Positions 19,502 through 28,517 of a stretch of 64,000 nucleotides of DNA are shown piece by piece. The stretch is from Shewanella glacialipiscicola (GTDB taxonomy: Bacteria > Pseudomonadota > Gammaproteobacteria > Enterobacterales > Shewanellaceae): contig NZ_JAKILU010000005.1 in the NCBI RefSeq assembly GCF_023283485.1, forward strand, positions 62,001-126,000. Direction: 5' to 3'. The translations under genes were made by a program, and so were the position numbers. The notes beneath the pieces were generated by a model that did not search any database, was not told the DNA's origin, and was given only the letters and a program-made list of their open reading frames with translations. The number at the start of each line of letters is the position of its first letter. The stretch's first letter is position 1.

Positions 19502-20359
19502 TTACGCGATGTAGCCAAAACGCCCTTCTTGATAATCGCGGATCGCCTGTTGAATTTCTGCTTGGGTGTTCATCACAAAGGGGCCCATCTGGACAATTTT
19601 TTCACGGATAGGTTTACCCGCAAACAGTAACATGCCAGCGCCGCGCTCATCAGCTTTAAATTTGATCACACTTTGACTATCGAGCACTAAAAACTCGCCC
19701 TGATGATATGACCATTGTGAATCTTCACCCTTGCTTAAGTCACCTTGGTATAAATACAAAGCCACAAACTCATGTTGAGACAAATCAAGCGTAGCCTCAG
19801 CATTTGGCGCTAAGCTCAAATCAGCAATAGCAGCTTCGCCCGCTAATCCTTGAATGGTCGCACTAATCAGCGGTTGATCTTTAAAGCCCCAATCACCCGC
19901 CAAGGCTTTTAAGCTAGCACCGGTGTCATTGGTCACTTCAACGCTCGCACTACCCGCAGTATCTTGGTACGTTGCGGGGCGCAACTTATCTTTGGCAGGC
20001 ATGTTGACCCAAATTTGGAACCCATGCAGACCATCAACCGCATCGGCAAGTGGCATTTCAGAATGCACTACCCCGAACCCAGTACTCATCCACTGCACAT
20101 CGCCTGCACGAATCGCCTTCACATTGCCCATTTGGTCACGGTGCTCAAAGCCGCCCTTGCGAATATAAGTGAAGGTTTCCATTCCGCGATGGGGATGTGC
20201 GGGGAAACCGCCAATAAAGTCTTGTTCATCATCGGATTTAATTTCATCGATCATCAAGAAAGGATCAAATTTAGTCGTCACAAAATCGGCGACACGGCGA
20301 ATATTGACCCCATCGCCATCCATCGCGGCTTTGGCGGAAAACTGACTTAATACTTTCAT
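19502..20359 (-). CDS. Pirin-family bicupin protein (YhhW-like)
   Basis: A 285-residue pirin from the ATG at 20359, where TAGGAGA stands 7 bases upstream. A longer reading to 20434 lacks a ribosome site. The N-terminal cupin has FPAHPHRGMETFTYIRKGGF and HRDQMGNVKAIRAGDVQWM, then GFGVVHSEMP. The two histidines of HPHRG plus the later His and Glu are the pirin metal ligands. Some bacterial pirins are quercetin dioxygenases, but the substrate here cannot be read from sequence. The C-terminal pirin domain (LLFAGKPIREKIVQMGPFVM) is present. The gene is monocistronic with its own terminator. Confidence 0.9.
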   Translation of the reverse strand: MKVLSQFSAKAAMDGDGVNIRRVADFVTTKFDPFLMIDEIKSDDEQDFIGGFPAHPHRGMETFTYIRKGGFEHRDQMGNVKAIRAGDVQWMSTGFGVVHSEMPLADAVDGLHGFQIWVNMPAKDKLRPATYQDTAGSASVEVTNDTGASLKALAGDWGFKDQPLISATIQGLAGEAAIADLSLAPNAEATLDLSQHEFVALYLYQGDLSKGEDSQWSYHQGEFLVLDSQSVIKFKADERGAGMLLFAGKPIREKIVQMGPFVMNTQAEIQQAIRDYQEGRFGYIA

Positions 20360-20635
20360 TGCTGCTCTCCTATCGGTTGAGCAAAGCGGTGCGTGAAACG
20401 CCAAGATTATACGGCTAACACAAGACGCAAACACTTTGCTGATGGAGGCAGAATAACAAGGAAGTTTACAAAAGAATAACGCGAAATCACGGCCTAAACA
20501 TTCGATAAAATAGAACGGTTGAAGATTGAGTACAAGGCATTCTAGCGAGCTTAAATTAGACTTATCACTTAAGCGTTTTGAAAGAAAACTGAATAACGTT
20601 TAATCACTGGTTCAGAGGTAATTGCCATTGCCTCC

Positions 20636-20702
20636 CCAGTGACACGCCGTAAACTCTTCCGTGAGGGCTCGACGGCGACATCCATGTCGCCAACGGTCAC
20701 TG
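20636..20702 (+). repeat. Dispersed repeat, copy A (inverted partner at 23023-23102)
   Basis: Contains cagtgacacgccg, then ctcttccgtgagggctcg, then an 18-base hairpin ggcgacatccatgtcgcc (20675-20692). The minus strand of 23023-23102 repeats the same order with scattered changes, including paired changes in the hairpin stem. Confidence 0.75.
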
Positions 20703-20986
20703 ATGCCCCAATGGCCATTCTCACACCCCATACAACTGTATCGTCATCTAAAAATATGAAGCATAACCTTGTTAGATAATTTACTCTTAATTAACCAGAT
20801 TCGGATTAGATATTCTATTAATAACGCCTCTTTCAACTACAAACCAATCAACACTTGATATAACTAGTCAGAATGGGCATAACAGGAAGATGAATCAGTT
20901 CTCTAGAGATTTGATTCATCTTAAGGGAAAAAAACCACCCCAGAATAGCCGCAAACGGGGGATTAGGACGGGTTTTAGGGGCTCGC

Positions 20987-21015
20987 GTGAATCAGACTGG
21001 TGTAGAGTGATTCAC
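20987..21015. repeat. Palindromic element X (gtgaatca ... tgattcac), left copy
   Basis: Arms gtgaatca and tgattcac surround a 13-base core. A related element at 22825-22853 has the core as an inverted match at 9 of 13 positions. Confidence 0.6.
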
Positions 21016-21116
21016 AGGCTCATTTTGGGACATAAATGAGTTTCGGAAAATAGAATATTAGAAACTCATTAATAACTACAGGTATTGCAAGCTCGAAATT
21101 AATTGTTAAATAAACC

Positions 21117-22529
21117 TTACGTCGACGATTTGAATCGAAGAGAAGACATCTCATAGTGCTTGATTTTTCCACTATTTCGACAGTAGTACGCCTGATAAAA
21201 TTTAAAGCCATAATGCTCATTATCTTCAACTTTGTTCTTTATCACGTCAATGATTTTGGTTTTGTCCTCATCAGATGTTTTGATACCGAAAATAATCCCT
21301 TTCAATGTTTTAAAATCATATCGAAGAGTGGTATCTGCTTGTGAGTAGCTTCCAGACATATTGCATATCAATAGTCTATGCTCATTTTCGTATTCCCAGT
21401 CCATGGTTTTTTTTGTGACTGATTTGTAGAAGTTATCCCAATACCGTTGTCTCCAATCATCAGTGTAGCTCTGAGCTATAGAGCTAGCTATCCCATCCCA
21501 TGAAAACCAACTCTTGTACGCAGAAGGCTCAGGAAGTTGAGCTATAGACTCAAAAAAGTTGATTGATTCGTACTTGTGCTCATATTCAATTGGATGAAAC
21601 TTAAATGGCAATTTGCCTTTAATAACTCCTTTGTTTCCCCTCCCATTAATCGCTTCATCGAGGGAAAGATGGCTATTTCCATCGCTGTCGACTTCAGTTG
21701 AGAAAATCATGCACACACCAGTATGGTTCTTTCCGTAATTTCCCCAAACAGACGAATTAGTACATTCGCTCATAAAACATGCTGTAAACCAATCAGGGAA
21801 CATCAACTGTTCCAGTTTTTTAACGTATAAACTAGTGAACGCAGTAGTAAATAGATTCCTGCGAAATTTTGACATTCCACTTAAGAACATAAGAGCTACA
21901 TTACTTTGATCGAAAAAGAAGGTGTTTGAGTTCTGAAATGTACGTACTTTATCCTCTCCGTATTTAGCTTCCAACATTTCGAGATCAGCAAAGTACCCAT
22001 CATTGATCTTCTTCAGGGGGGAAATGTCTATATTTTTAAATGGATTATCTGGTACCGCAGATACTTCCTCTAGTCTTTCATAGATGCAATATAGTGCAAA
22101 GGGATGGATAATCCTCAAGTAACATTGAAGCTCGCTATCCTCAACTTTTCCTCTATGGATAGATATCCCGCCAATAAGATTTTTGAGATATTCACTGTGA
22201 ATAAACCTCTCTGAGACCACTGAAAACTCTACTTGGAAATTTTCGTGCAGATCATCAACCGTCACACATGTATCGAAGTGTTGTTCTAAGTCAAACTCTT
22301 CTCCAATTATCTGAAATTCAATACACCATTTCATCAAGCACAAAAGATAGTGATTAAAAAGGTTCGTCCATAGAATTTCATCGCCTTGCCAGTAAATGTC
22401 CTTAAAGCCCTCCACAGGATCGTTAAGTAAGTGTGGTGGGGCAAAGAAGATAGATTGCCTTTCAAGCTCACAGTTGCGTCCGAAAAGGTTTTCTATGGCT
22501 CGAAAACGATAAAAGTTAGCGATTGACAT
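21117..22529 (-). CDS. DUF2971-like protein, orphan of unknown function
   Basis: A 470-residue cytoplasmic protein with no signal peptide or membrane helix. It starts MSIANFYRFRAIENLFGRNC and then SIFFAPPHLLNDPVEGF. The middle has WGNYGKNHTGVCMIF, and the end has WEYENEHRLLI and YDFKTLKGIIFGIKTSDEDK. These blocks, in this order, fit the DUF2971 family (a W-x-H/N-Y-x-x-x-H-x-G-x-C/A core and an E-H-R motif). I recognise the family pattern, not a biochemical function. The gene is clearly more AT-rich than its neighbours, stands alone, and is bracketed by inverted repeats. This suggests acquisition by transfer. The start has a modest CGGA 8 bases upstream. Confidence 0.75.
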   Translation of the reverse strand: MSIANFYRFRAIENLFGRNCELERQSIFFAPPHLLNDPVEGFKDIYWQGDEILWTNLFNHYLLCLMKWCIEFQIIGEEFDLEQHFDTCVTVDDLHENFQVEFSVVSERFIHSEYLKNLIGGISIHRGKVEDSELQCYLRIIHPFALYCIYERLEEVSAVPDNPFKNIDISPLKKINDGYFADLEMLEAKYGEDKVRTFQNSNTFFFDQSNVALMFLSGMSKFRRNLFTTAFTSLYVKKLEQLMFPDWFTACFMSECTNSSVWGNYGKNHTGVCMIFSTEVDSDGNSHLSLDEAINGRGNKGVIKGKLPFKFHPIEYEHKYESINFFESIAQLPEPSAYKSWFSWDGIASSIAQSYTDDWRQRYWDNFYKSVTKKTMDWEYENEHRLLICNMSGSYSQADTTLRYDFKTLKGIIFGIKTSDEDKTKIIDVIKNKVEDNEHYGFKFYQAYYCRNSGKIKHYEMSSLRFKSST

Positions 22530-22824
22530 GCGGAATTCCGTTTACAGGTATAGTCAGAGAGCCATGATAATACTACTGATAGTCAATATGTAAAATCATG
22601 CATAAGAAGGCTTACAATCTATAAGGTTAAACAGGAAAAATAGAATCATAGTAATAGTTATTTTGCCATTAGCTTATATATGGAAAATTGACTTTGGCAA
22701 AAACGGTTATCCATAACTCATAGCTTATTTTGGGGCATAAACGTGCCAGAACTGATCGGCATGACACAATTTTGGACCAAAGCGCGTTAGCCCGAAGCCA
22801 TCGCAAAATGGCAGGTTTTGAGGC

Positions 22825-22853
22825 TTGAATCACTCTAGGCAAGTCTGATTCAC
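22825..22853. repeat. Palindromic element X, right copy
   Basis: Arms ttgaatca and tgattcac around ctctaggcaagtc. It is an inverted relative of the element at 20987-21015. Confidence 0.6.
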
Positions 22854-23022
22854 TGTAACGATGTTTGCAATCCCTCATGGTCAGGTCTTACTTTTTAGTA
22901 TCTATTACTTTTTGTATCTCTAGTTATCAAACAAAAAATGCCTAATCTTTGAGCCGTTGAGGCAATAGCTTTTCAGCTAAACGAACTGCGATAGGGTTAG
23001 TTAGGATTAGCATTATTACGGA

Positions 23023-23102
23023 AGTGGCCGTCGGTGGCATGGATGCCACCAACGAGCCCTCAGGGAAGCTTATTTTAAAAACAATAGGCGGCGTGTCACT
23101 GG
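23023..23102 (-). repeat. Dispersed repeat, copy B (inverted partner of 20636-20702)
   Basis: Read on the minus strand it gives ccagtgacacgccg, then cttccctgagggctcg, then ggtggcatccatgccacc (23033-23050). The order and spacing match copy A, apart from extra AT-rich bases in the middle. Confidence 0.75.
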
Positions 23103-23176
23103 AGTAATATTGCCAATTTACACTACGCATCGAAAAGTTTTTTACGAATCTAATTTTCTGGACTACCTAGCGAAAC

Positions 23177-23380
23177 CTAGTCAGGTTTAAACACGCCGAT
23201 CACAGCGCCGGTGGCTTTTTCAGCAACCTTTTCATCGGTTTGCTGTTCACGGTAGTCACACTCTGTGCATTCAACGGTTTCGATGCCGTTTTCCTTGTAG
23301 AGCAAAATAGTGTCTTTAGCGCTGCATTTTGGGCACTTAGCACCGGCTACAAAACGCTTTTTGATTTTAGTGTTTGTCAT
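23177..23380 (-). CDS. yheV: YheV-like zinc ribbon protein
   Basis: A 67-residue protein from the ATG at 23380. The longer reading to 23410 adds residues absent from the family. It has two CxxC pairs, CPKC and CTEC, in a zinc-ribbon arrangement. The KKRFVAGAKCP start and the VIGVFKPD end match E. coli YheV (66 residues). No function is established. It diverges from yheS, as part of the conserved yhe neighbourhood. No strong ribosome site is visible, so the start is set by homology. Confidence 0.88.
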   Translation of the reverse strand: MTNTKIKKRFVAGAKCPKCSAKDTILLYKENGIETVECTECDYREQQTDEKVAEKATGAVIGVFKPD

Positions 23381-23633
23381 AATAGATAAAGGACCAGATA
23401 GCGAGGCCAAGTGATTCGGCCGAAGAAATTGCCGCTATTTTGCCACAGTGATGCTTGAATACCAGCGTTACCTTAAAGTATGAAGCCTTAGGGCGATGTG
23501 ATGCGATTCACTAAAGATCATCCTGAAAAGTCGATTAATTGTTCGAGTTATCGAGTCAGGTTGTGGTTTGAAACAGGGTTGTACGCTATCATCTGTGCCC
23601 TGATAAATTCTCGTGTTAACCAAGTTGTAGTCA

Positions 23634-25544
23634 ATGATCAGCATCAACCAAGCGCAATTAATCCGTGGCAGTAAAACCCTGCTAGATGAGACCTCTCTTA
23701 CGATTTATCCTGGCCATAAGGTCGGGTTAGTCGGTGCTAACGGCACAGGTAAATCTTCACTGCTCGCATTAATTTTAGGTCACTTAAGCCTAGATAAAGG
23801 TGAGTTTAGCCTGCCTTCTGGCTGGCAAATTGCCACAGTGGCCCAAGAAACCCCTGCGCTCGACGTCTCGGCACTGGAATATGTCATCGATGGTGATAGC
23901 GAATATCGCCAATTAGAAGCCCTATTGCACAAGGCACAAGAAGATAACGACGGCAATGCGATTGCACTCTTACACGGCAAAATAGATGCTATCGGTGGTT
24001 ATGCGATTCATTCGCGCGCGGGTTCATTATTAGCAGGGTTAGGTTTTAGTGAAGCCGACCAAAGTAATCCGGTAAAAAGCTTTTCGGGCGGCTGGCGTAT
24101 GCGCCTCAACTTAGCCCAAGCGCTACTGTGTCGCTCTGACTTATTGCTCCTCGACGAACCGACCAACCACTTAGACTTGGATACCATGTACTGGCTCGAA
24201 GGTTGGATTAAATCCTATCAAGGCACGCTAATTCTAATCAGCCATGACAGAGATTTTATCGATGAAATCGTTGATGAAATCGTCCATGTTGAAAATCAAA
24301 AACTCAATTTCTACAAAGGCAATTACAGTGCCTTTGAGCGTATTCGTGCCGAGCGTATGTCGCAGCAACAGGTTGCCTTTGAGCGCCAACAAAAAGAACG
24401 CGCGCATATACAATCCTTCGTTGACCGTTTCCGCTACAAGGCAAGTAAAGCTAAGCAGGCACAGAGCCGCTTAAAAGCGCTAGAGCGTATGGCGGAACTA
24501 TCACCATCACAAGCCGATAGCCCATTTTATATGGAGTTTCGTGCGCCAGAAGCATTGCCGAATCCGTTGATTAAGATGGAGCAAGTCGCCGTTGGCTATG
24601 GCGAAAAGCAAATCCTCAGTAAAGTGCATTTAAACTTAGTACCGGGTGCGCGCATTGGATTATTGGGCCGTAACGGCGCGGGTAAATCAACATTAATCAA
24701 GCTGTTATCTGGTCAACTGTCGCCACTAACCGGTTTGTATGAACCGAATCCTGGCGTCAATATTGGCTACTTTGCCCAGCATCAAATTGAGTTTTTACGC
24801 CTCGACGATACACCAATGCAGCATTTAGTACGTTTAGCGCCTAATGCCAGAGAACAAGAATTACGTAACTTTTTAGGTGGTTTTGGCTTTAACGGCGATA
24901 TGGCGCTCTCACCAGTACGCCCCTTTTCTGGCGGCGAAAAAGCGCGTTTAGTGTTAGCGCTATTGGTATGGCAACGCCCTAACCTTTTACTGCTCGATGA
25001 ACCAACCAACCATTTAGACTTAGAAATGCGCTACGCCTTAACCATGGCGCTGCAAACCTTTGAAGGTGCAATGGTTATCGTGTCGCATGATCGTCATTTG
25101 CTGCGCTTAACCTGTAGTGATTACTATCTGGTTGATCAGGGTGAAGTCCGCGCTTTTGATGGCGATTTAGAGGATTACCATCAATGGTTGCTCGATGCTG
25201 CAAAGGCAAGTTCTAATCAAAACAGCAATAACGATGAACTCAAACCTGCTGCGGATAAAAAGCTGCAGAAGCGTCTTGAAGCTGAAGTACGCCAAAAAGT
25301 ATCGCCTTTAAAACGTAAGCAAACTAAGTTAGAAACCGATCAGCATAAGCTGAGCGAACGCCTTGCAGAGTTAGAACATTTATTGGCTGATAGCGAATTA
25401 TATGATCAAGATAACAAAGCCAAACTAACCGCGGTACTTAGCGAACGAACTCGCTTGACGCAAACCTTAGAAGAAAGTGAAATGCAATGGCTCGAGTTGC
25501 AAGAAGAGATTGATGCATTGGAACTTGAGATACTGAGCCAGTAA
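23634..25544 (+). CDS. yheS: YheS, ABC-F family ribosome-associated ATPase
   Basis: A 636-residue cytoplasmic ABC-F protein with two nucleotide-binding domains and no membrane segments. Domain 1 has GANGTGKSS, FSGGWRMRLNLAQAL and LLLLDEPTNHLD. Domain 2 has GRNGAGKST, FSGGEKARLVLAL and LLLLDEPTNHLD. The linker between them (~235-310) is basic and the C-terminal ~90 residues form a charged coiled coil. ABC-F members bind the ribosomal E site and relieve stalled translation. YheS itself is linked to this role in E. coli. The gene is followed 41 bases later by a DUF2390 gene. Confidence 0.95.
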   Translation: MISINQAQLIRGSKTLLDETSLTIYPGHKVGLVGANGTGKSSLLALILGHLSLDKGEFSLPSGWQIATVAQETPALDVSALEYVIDGDSEYRQLEALLHKAQEDNDGNAIALLHGKIDAIGGYAIHSRAGSLLAGLGFSEADQSNPVKSFSGGWRMRLNLAQALLCRSDLLLLDEPTNHLDLDTMYWLEGWIKSYQGTLILISHDRDFIDEIVDEIVHVENQKLNFYKGNYSAFERIRAERMSQQQVAFERQQKERAHIQSFVDRFRYKASKAKQAQSRLKALERMAELSPSQADSPFYMEFRAPEALPNPLIKMEQVAVGYGEKQILSKVHLNLVPGARIGLLGRNGAGKSTLIKLLSGQLSPLTGLYEPNPGVNIGYFAQHQIEFLRLDDTPMQHLVRLAPNAREQELRNFLGGFGFNGDMALSPVRPFSGGEKARLVLALLVWQRPNLLLLDEPTNHLDLEMRYALTMALQTFEGAMVIVSHDRHLLRLTCSDYYLVDQGEVRAFDGDLEDYHQWLLDAAKASSNQNSNNDELKPAADKKLQKRLEAEVRQKVSPLKRKQTKLETDQHKLSERLAELEHLLADSELYDQDNKAKLTAVLSERTRLTQTLEESEMQWLELQEEIDALELEILSQ

Positions 25545-25585
25545 TGCGCGCACATAAAAAGTACAATGGTGTTTGAAGGAAAAGT

Positions 25586-26047
25586 ATGTCAGATGTAACC
25601 CAATTAGACAGTCAAATTTGGCAATGGTGTGATATGAGTTATGGGCAAAATAAAGCCCTATGCCTCGAATTACAAGACAGTTGCCAGGTCAACGTAAACC
25701 TACTTTTGCTGGCGCAATATTTAGATATTACCCTCGATGTTGCGGGGCCAAGGGAATATAGCGTGCAGCAGTGGCAAATGCTGGCGACTGCAATTAACGA
25801 ATGGGATGAACGCTTTGTGTCGCCCTATCGCCGCCTGCGTCGCCTAGCTAAAACTCGCCTAGCTGAAAACGAATATCAGCAAATGCTGGATGTCGAATTA
25901 ATGATGGAGCGCAAAGCCCAGCGGACTATTTTAAATCAACTCAGTGGAATACTGCCAAGCGGCCAGTCGAGTAACCTAGTGAGTTATTTAAGTTTATTTG
26001 GTCTTGGTGATGCTGATGTCAACAGTATGGGCATGTTAGCGCCCTAG
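25586..26047 (+). CDS. TIGR02444/DUF2390 family protein
   Basis: A 153-residue soluble protein. LDSQIWQWCDMSYG, NVNLLLLAQYLDI and PYRRLRRLAKTRLAE are the blocks of the TIGR02444 family found in gammaproteobacteria. The AAGGAAAAGT ribosome site supports the ATG at 25586. It very likely shares a transcript with yheS. No activity is known; the sequence is mostly helical with no catalytic motif. Confidence 0.85.
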   Translation: MSDVTQLDSQIWQWCDMSYGQNKALCLELQDSCQVNVNLLLLAQYLDITLDVAGPREYSVQQWQMLATAINEWDERFVSPYRRLRRLAKTRLAENEYQQMLDVELMMERKAQRTILNQLSGILPSGQSSNLVSYLSLFGLGDADVNSMGMLAP

Positions 26048-26120
26048 GCACTCGGCGCAGCAGTGATTAATGCTGCATGGCAAGATATTTAAGCTCTATC
26101 GATTAATACCTCTCGTCACT

Positions 26121-26158
26121 CGCTAGCGCTACAAACTTGTAGCGACAAGCGACTGTTT
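26121..26158 (+). terminator. Possible terminator after the yheS-DUF2390 unit
   Basis: A hairpin with arms cgctacaa (26127-26134) and ttgtagcg (26137-26144) is followed by a T-rich tract (tgtttta). The loop is very tight, so confidence is limited. Confidence 0.4.
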
Positions 26159-26289
26159 TATAAAACCGTTAACCATCACTAAATAGTCAATGATTATCAC
26201 CTGTATGAGTCAAGATTAACCGACTGCCATTGTTAACGTTCGTGACTCAAACCATAAAAATATCGCAAACATTGACGCCAACCGTAAGA

Positions 26290-26625
26290 TTAAGCGTCGA
26301 TTTCTTGCTGCAACTTTTCTAGCTCATCCAAAATATGCAGAAATTTTTGACCAAAGTCTGTCACTTGATACTCAACTCGTGGCGGGAGTTCGTTAAAAAT
26401 AATTTTATCTAAAATGCCAAATTCGATGTTCTTTTTTAAGCATTGGTTCAACACTTTAGTTGAAAGCCCATCAACGGAGCGCACCATTTCCCCCGGCCGC
26501 TGCACTCCGCTAGCCAAAAGCTGATAAACCGTTAATGACCATTTGCAGCCATAAATCGTCTCCACCATACGGGCAGAACGTTCTGGCGGCGTTTTTCTCA
26601 CAATAATTTTTTCATTGTTATTCAT
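26290..26625 (-). CDS. HxlR-family winged-helix regulator
   Basis: A 111-residue protein with the HxlR pattern. IYGCKWSLTVYQLLASGVQRPGEM begins with the conserved cysteine-lysine-tryptophan, then GLSTKVLNQCLKKN as recognition helix and PPRVEYQVTDFGQKF as wing. HxlR regulators act as dimers and often sense electrophiles or oxidants through that N-terminal cysteine. The gene diverges from an SDR gene, the usual place for its target. The 102-base gap holds repeated gtac half-sites. Confidence 0.9.
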   Translation of the reverse strand: MNNNEKIIVRKTPPERSARMVETIYGCKWSLTVYQLLASGVQRPGEMVRSVDGLSTKVLNQCLKKNIEFGILDKIIFNELPPRVEYQVTDFGQKFLHILDELEKLQQEIDA

Positions 26626-26630
26626 AAAGA

Positions 26631-26664
26631 TGTACCCAAAAGTACCTGACTTACCGATTTGTAC
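26631..26664. promoter_or_regulatory. Candidate HxlR operator (gtac half-sites)
   Basis: Three gtac boxes occur at 26632, 26642 and 26661 in the divergent gap between the HxlR gene and the SDR gene. The first two form the inverted repeat gtacccaaaagtac. HxlR family operators are often gtac-containing dyads. Inferred from position and symmetry only. Confidence 0.4.
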
Positions 26665-26727
26665 TTACTGTTAAAATAGTTATGGAATTCATAAGATTAT
26701 CACGTTGATCATTCTTAGGATAAAAAT

Positions 26728-27510
26728 ATGAAATTTAATAGCGCACATCTTGCGATTATTGTCGGTGGTAGCAGCGGCATTGGTTTTGAAACTGCGAAAC
26801 AACTTGCTAAGCAAGGTGTGTCACTGCTGATTGTGGGTAATCAGCAAGATAAACTCACCACTGCAGTGACGACACTTAACAATGCTTACCGCGCACAAGG
26901 CGTGAAGGTTGAGGGTTTTCAAGCAAACCTTTACCAAGCTGCGGATATCAATCGCCTAATTAATCACATTGACCAGCTCGAACAAAAAGTAGGTTATTTG
27001 GTCAATGCCGCAGGTTACTTTAATCCTAAATCCTTTATCGACCATTCAGACTCTGATTACGATCTTTATATGGATTTAAATAAAGCGCTATTTAAAATTA
27101 CGCAAGCAGTGACCCATAAAATGATCCAAGCCGGAGGGGGCAGCATAGTCAATATCGGTTCTATGTGGGCCAAGCAAGCTATAAAAGCAACGCCATCATC
27201 GGCGTATTCGATGGCTAAAGCGGGATTACATGCATTAACGCAGCACTTAGCCATGGAACTTGCCGACCAGAATATTAGAGTGAATGCGGTATCTCCCGCC
27301 GTCGTCAATACACCCATCTACAATGCTTTTATTGACGCGACACAGATTGACCAAGTGATGACAAGCTTTAATGGTTTCCATCCTATTGGTAGAGTAGGCA
27401 CAGCGCTTGATGTGGCAAACAGTATTTGCTTTCTGTTGTCCGATGAAACCAGTTGGGTTACGGGTGCCATTTGGGATGTTGACGGCGGCGTGATGGCTGG
27501 ACGAAACTGA
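26728..27510 (+). CDS. Short-chain dehydrogenase/reductase (SDR)
   Basis: A 260-residue classical SDR. The nucleotide-binding motif is GGSSGIGFE (residues ~12-20), where the usual TGxxxGIG threonine is replaced. The catalytic triad is Ser in NIGSMWAK, then Tyr and Lys in [22 protein letters not shown] and the C-terminal [12 protein letters not shown] complete the fold. The substrate is unknown. It diverges from the HxlR gene and precedes a cupin gene by 177 bases, so the three may form one electrophile or oxidant-responsive set. Confidence 0.9.
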   Translation: MKFNSAHLAIIVGGSSGIGFETAKQLAKQGVSLLIVGNQQDKLTTAVTTLNNAYRAQGVKVEGFQANLYQAADINRLINHIDQLEQKVGYLVNAAGYFNPKSFIDHSDSDYDLYMDLNKALFKITQAVTHKMIQAGGGSIVNIGSMWAKQAIKATPSSAYSMAKAGLHALTQHLAMELADQNIRVNAVSPAVVNTPIYNAFIDATQIDQVMTSFNGFHPIGRVGTALDVANSICFLLSDETSWVTGAIWDVDGGVMAGRN

Positions 27511-27687
27511 TTTAACCTTGCAGATTAAAAGTGAGCCACATTAAAACTGAGTTACATTAACAGTGGCTCAAATTTGAAATGCAGTTAATTTAAAGTGGCC
27601 GATATTTAAGGCTAATCAGTTTACATCACAGCGATTAAAATGAAGCCACTTAAACCACGACACTCAAGATAAATAAGGCGTAACACT

Positions 27688-28350
27688 ATGCTCAACATGA
27701 ACTTTAGCGAGCGCATCGTTATCGATACGCAGCAGCAAGCATGGCAGCCAAGTCCTGCTCAAGGCGTGTGGCGCAAACCGCTAGAACGGGAAGCTAAAGA
27801 ATCAGGACATACCAGTAGCATAGTGAAATATGATGCGAACTCCCAGTTTGCGACCCACCAGCATCCGTTTGGCGAAGAGATTTTTGTGCTTGAGGGTGTA
27901 TTTTCAGATGAAAATGGCGATTATCCTGCGGGTAGTTATCTGCGCAATCCTCCGGGAAGCCAGCATGCGCCCTTTAGTAAAGAAGGTTGCATCATCTTTG
28001 TAAAACTGAATCAGTTTGATCCACGCGATACTGACGTTGTTAAACTCAATACCCTACATACTCCATGGTTAACAGGAATGGGTGGCCTACAAGTTATGCC
28101 ACTACACGAGTTTGAGCATGAGCATACCGCGCTAGTTAAATGGCCTAAAGATGAAGTATTTCAGCCCCATCGCCATTATGGCGGCGAAGAAATATTAGTA
28201 CTAACGGGTAAGTTTCAAGATGAACAGGGCGAATATCCGCGCCACACTTGGATACGTAGTCCACATATGAGCGGCCATTTCCCGTTTGTAAAAGAAGAAA
28301 CCATTATCTTAGTTAAAACAGGGCATTTACCCGTGAGTTTATCAAAGTGA
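27688..28350 (+). CDS. Double cupin protein (ChrR-like cupin)
   Basis: A 220-residue protein made of two similar cupin halves. The first has ATHQHPFGEEIFVLEG and FSDENGDYPAGSYLRNPPGS. The second has FQPHRHYGGEEILVLTG and FQDEQGEYPRHTWIRSPHMS. Each half offers the His-His-Glu metal ligands of the ChrR cupin-like class (PF12973 type). No anti-sigma zinc domain is present, so this is not a ChrR anti-sigma factor. It may be a metal-dependent enzyme or sensor. Confidence 0.85.
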   Translation: MLNMNFSERIVIDTQQQAWQPSPAQGVWRKPLEREAKESGHTSSIVKYDANSQFATHQHPFGEEIFVLEGVFSDENGDYPAGSYLRNPPGSQHAPFSKEGCIIFVKLNQFDPRDTDVVKLNTLHTPWLTGMGGLQVMPLHEFEHEHTALVKWPKDEVFQPHRHYGGEEILVLTGKFQDEQGEYPRHTWIRSPHMSGHFPFVKEETIILVKTGHLPVSLSK

Positions 28351-28517
28351 TAACAGTCGATATCACAATGCTGGGTTAAGCTGCGATAGTTTCTACTTAC
28401 CCTACATTGTAGTAAAAAGAATAACAGTATCAGATTGTTGAGCGCACTTTGATACTGTTATAGGTGTGATGCTGTTATAGGTTCGATGATATTTGTGCTA
28501 AATATTTTAGCTGATAG

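Larger units (their letters stand above)
20435..21116. other. Left flank of the DUF2971 islet; repeats, no gene
   Basis: About 680 bases without a supportable ORF. It holds one dispersed repeat (20636-20702) and one palindromic element (20987-21015). Versions of both recur in inverted orientation on the far side of the DUF2971 gene. The stretch cattttgggacataaa (21021-21036) also has a direct relative at 22726. Confidence 0.6.
22530..23176. other. Right flank of the DUF2971 islet; repeats, no firm gene
   Basis: About 650 bases. It holds the right copy of element X (22825-22853) and repeat copy B (23023-23102). A 69-codon minus-strand ORF (22669-22878) reads through element X and seems to be translated repeat rather than a gene. 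Confidence 0.55.

Noticed and set aside
22669..22878. 69-codon minus-strand ORF beside the DUF2971 gene
   Set aside because: It runs through the palindromic repeat element X and has no ribosome site or known domain, so it is likely translated repeat.
20435..23176. Possible insertion sequence around the DUF2971 gene
   Set aside because: No transposase, no DDE or HUH motif, and the flanking repeats are dispersed elements; the protein lacks transposase features.
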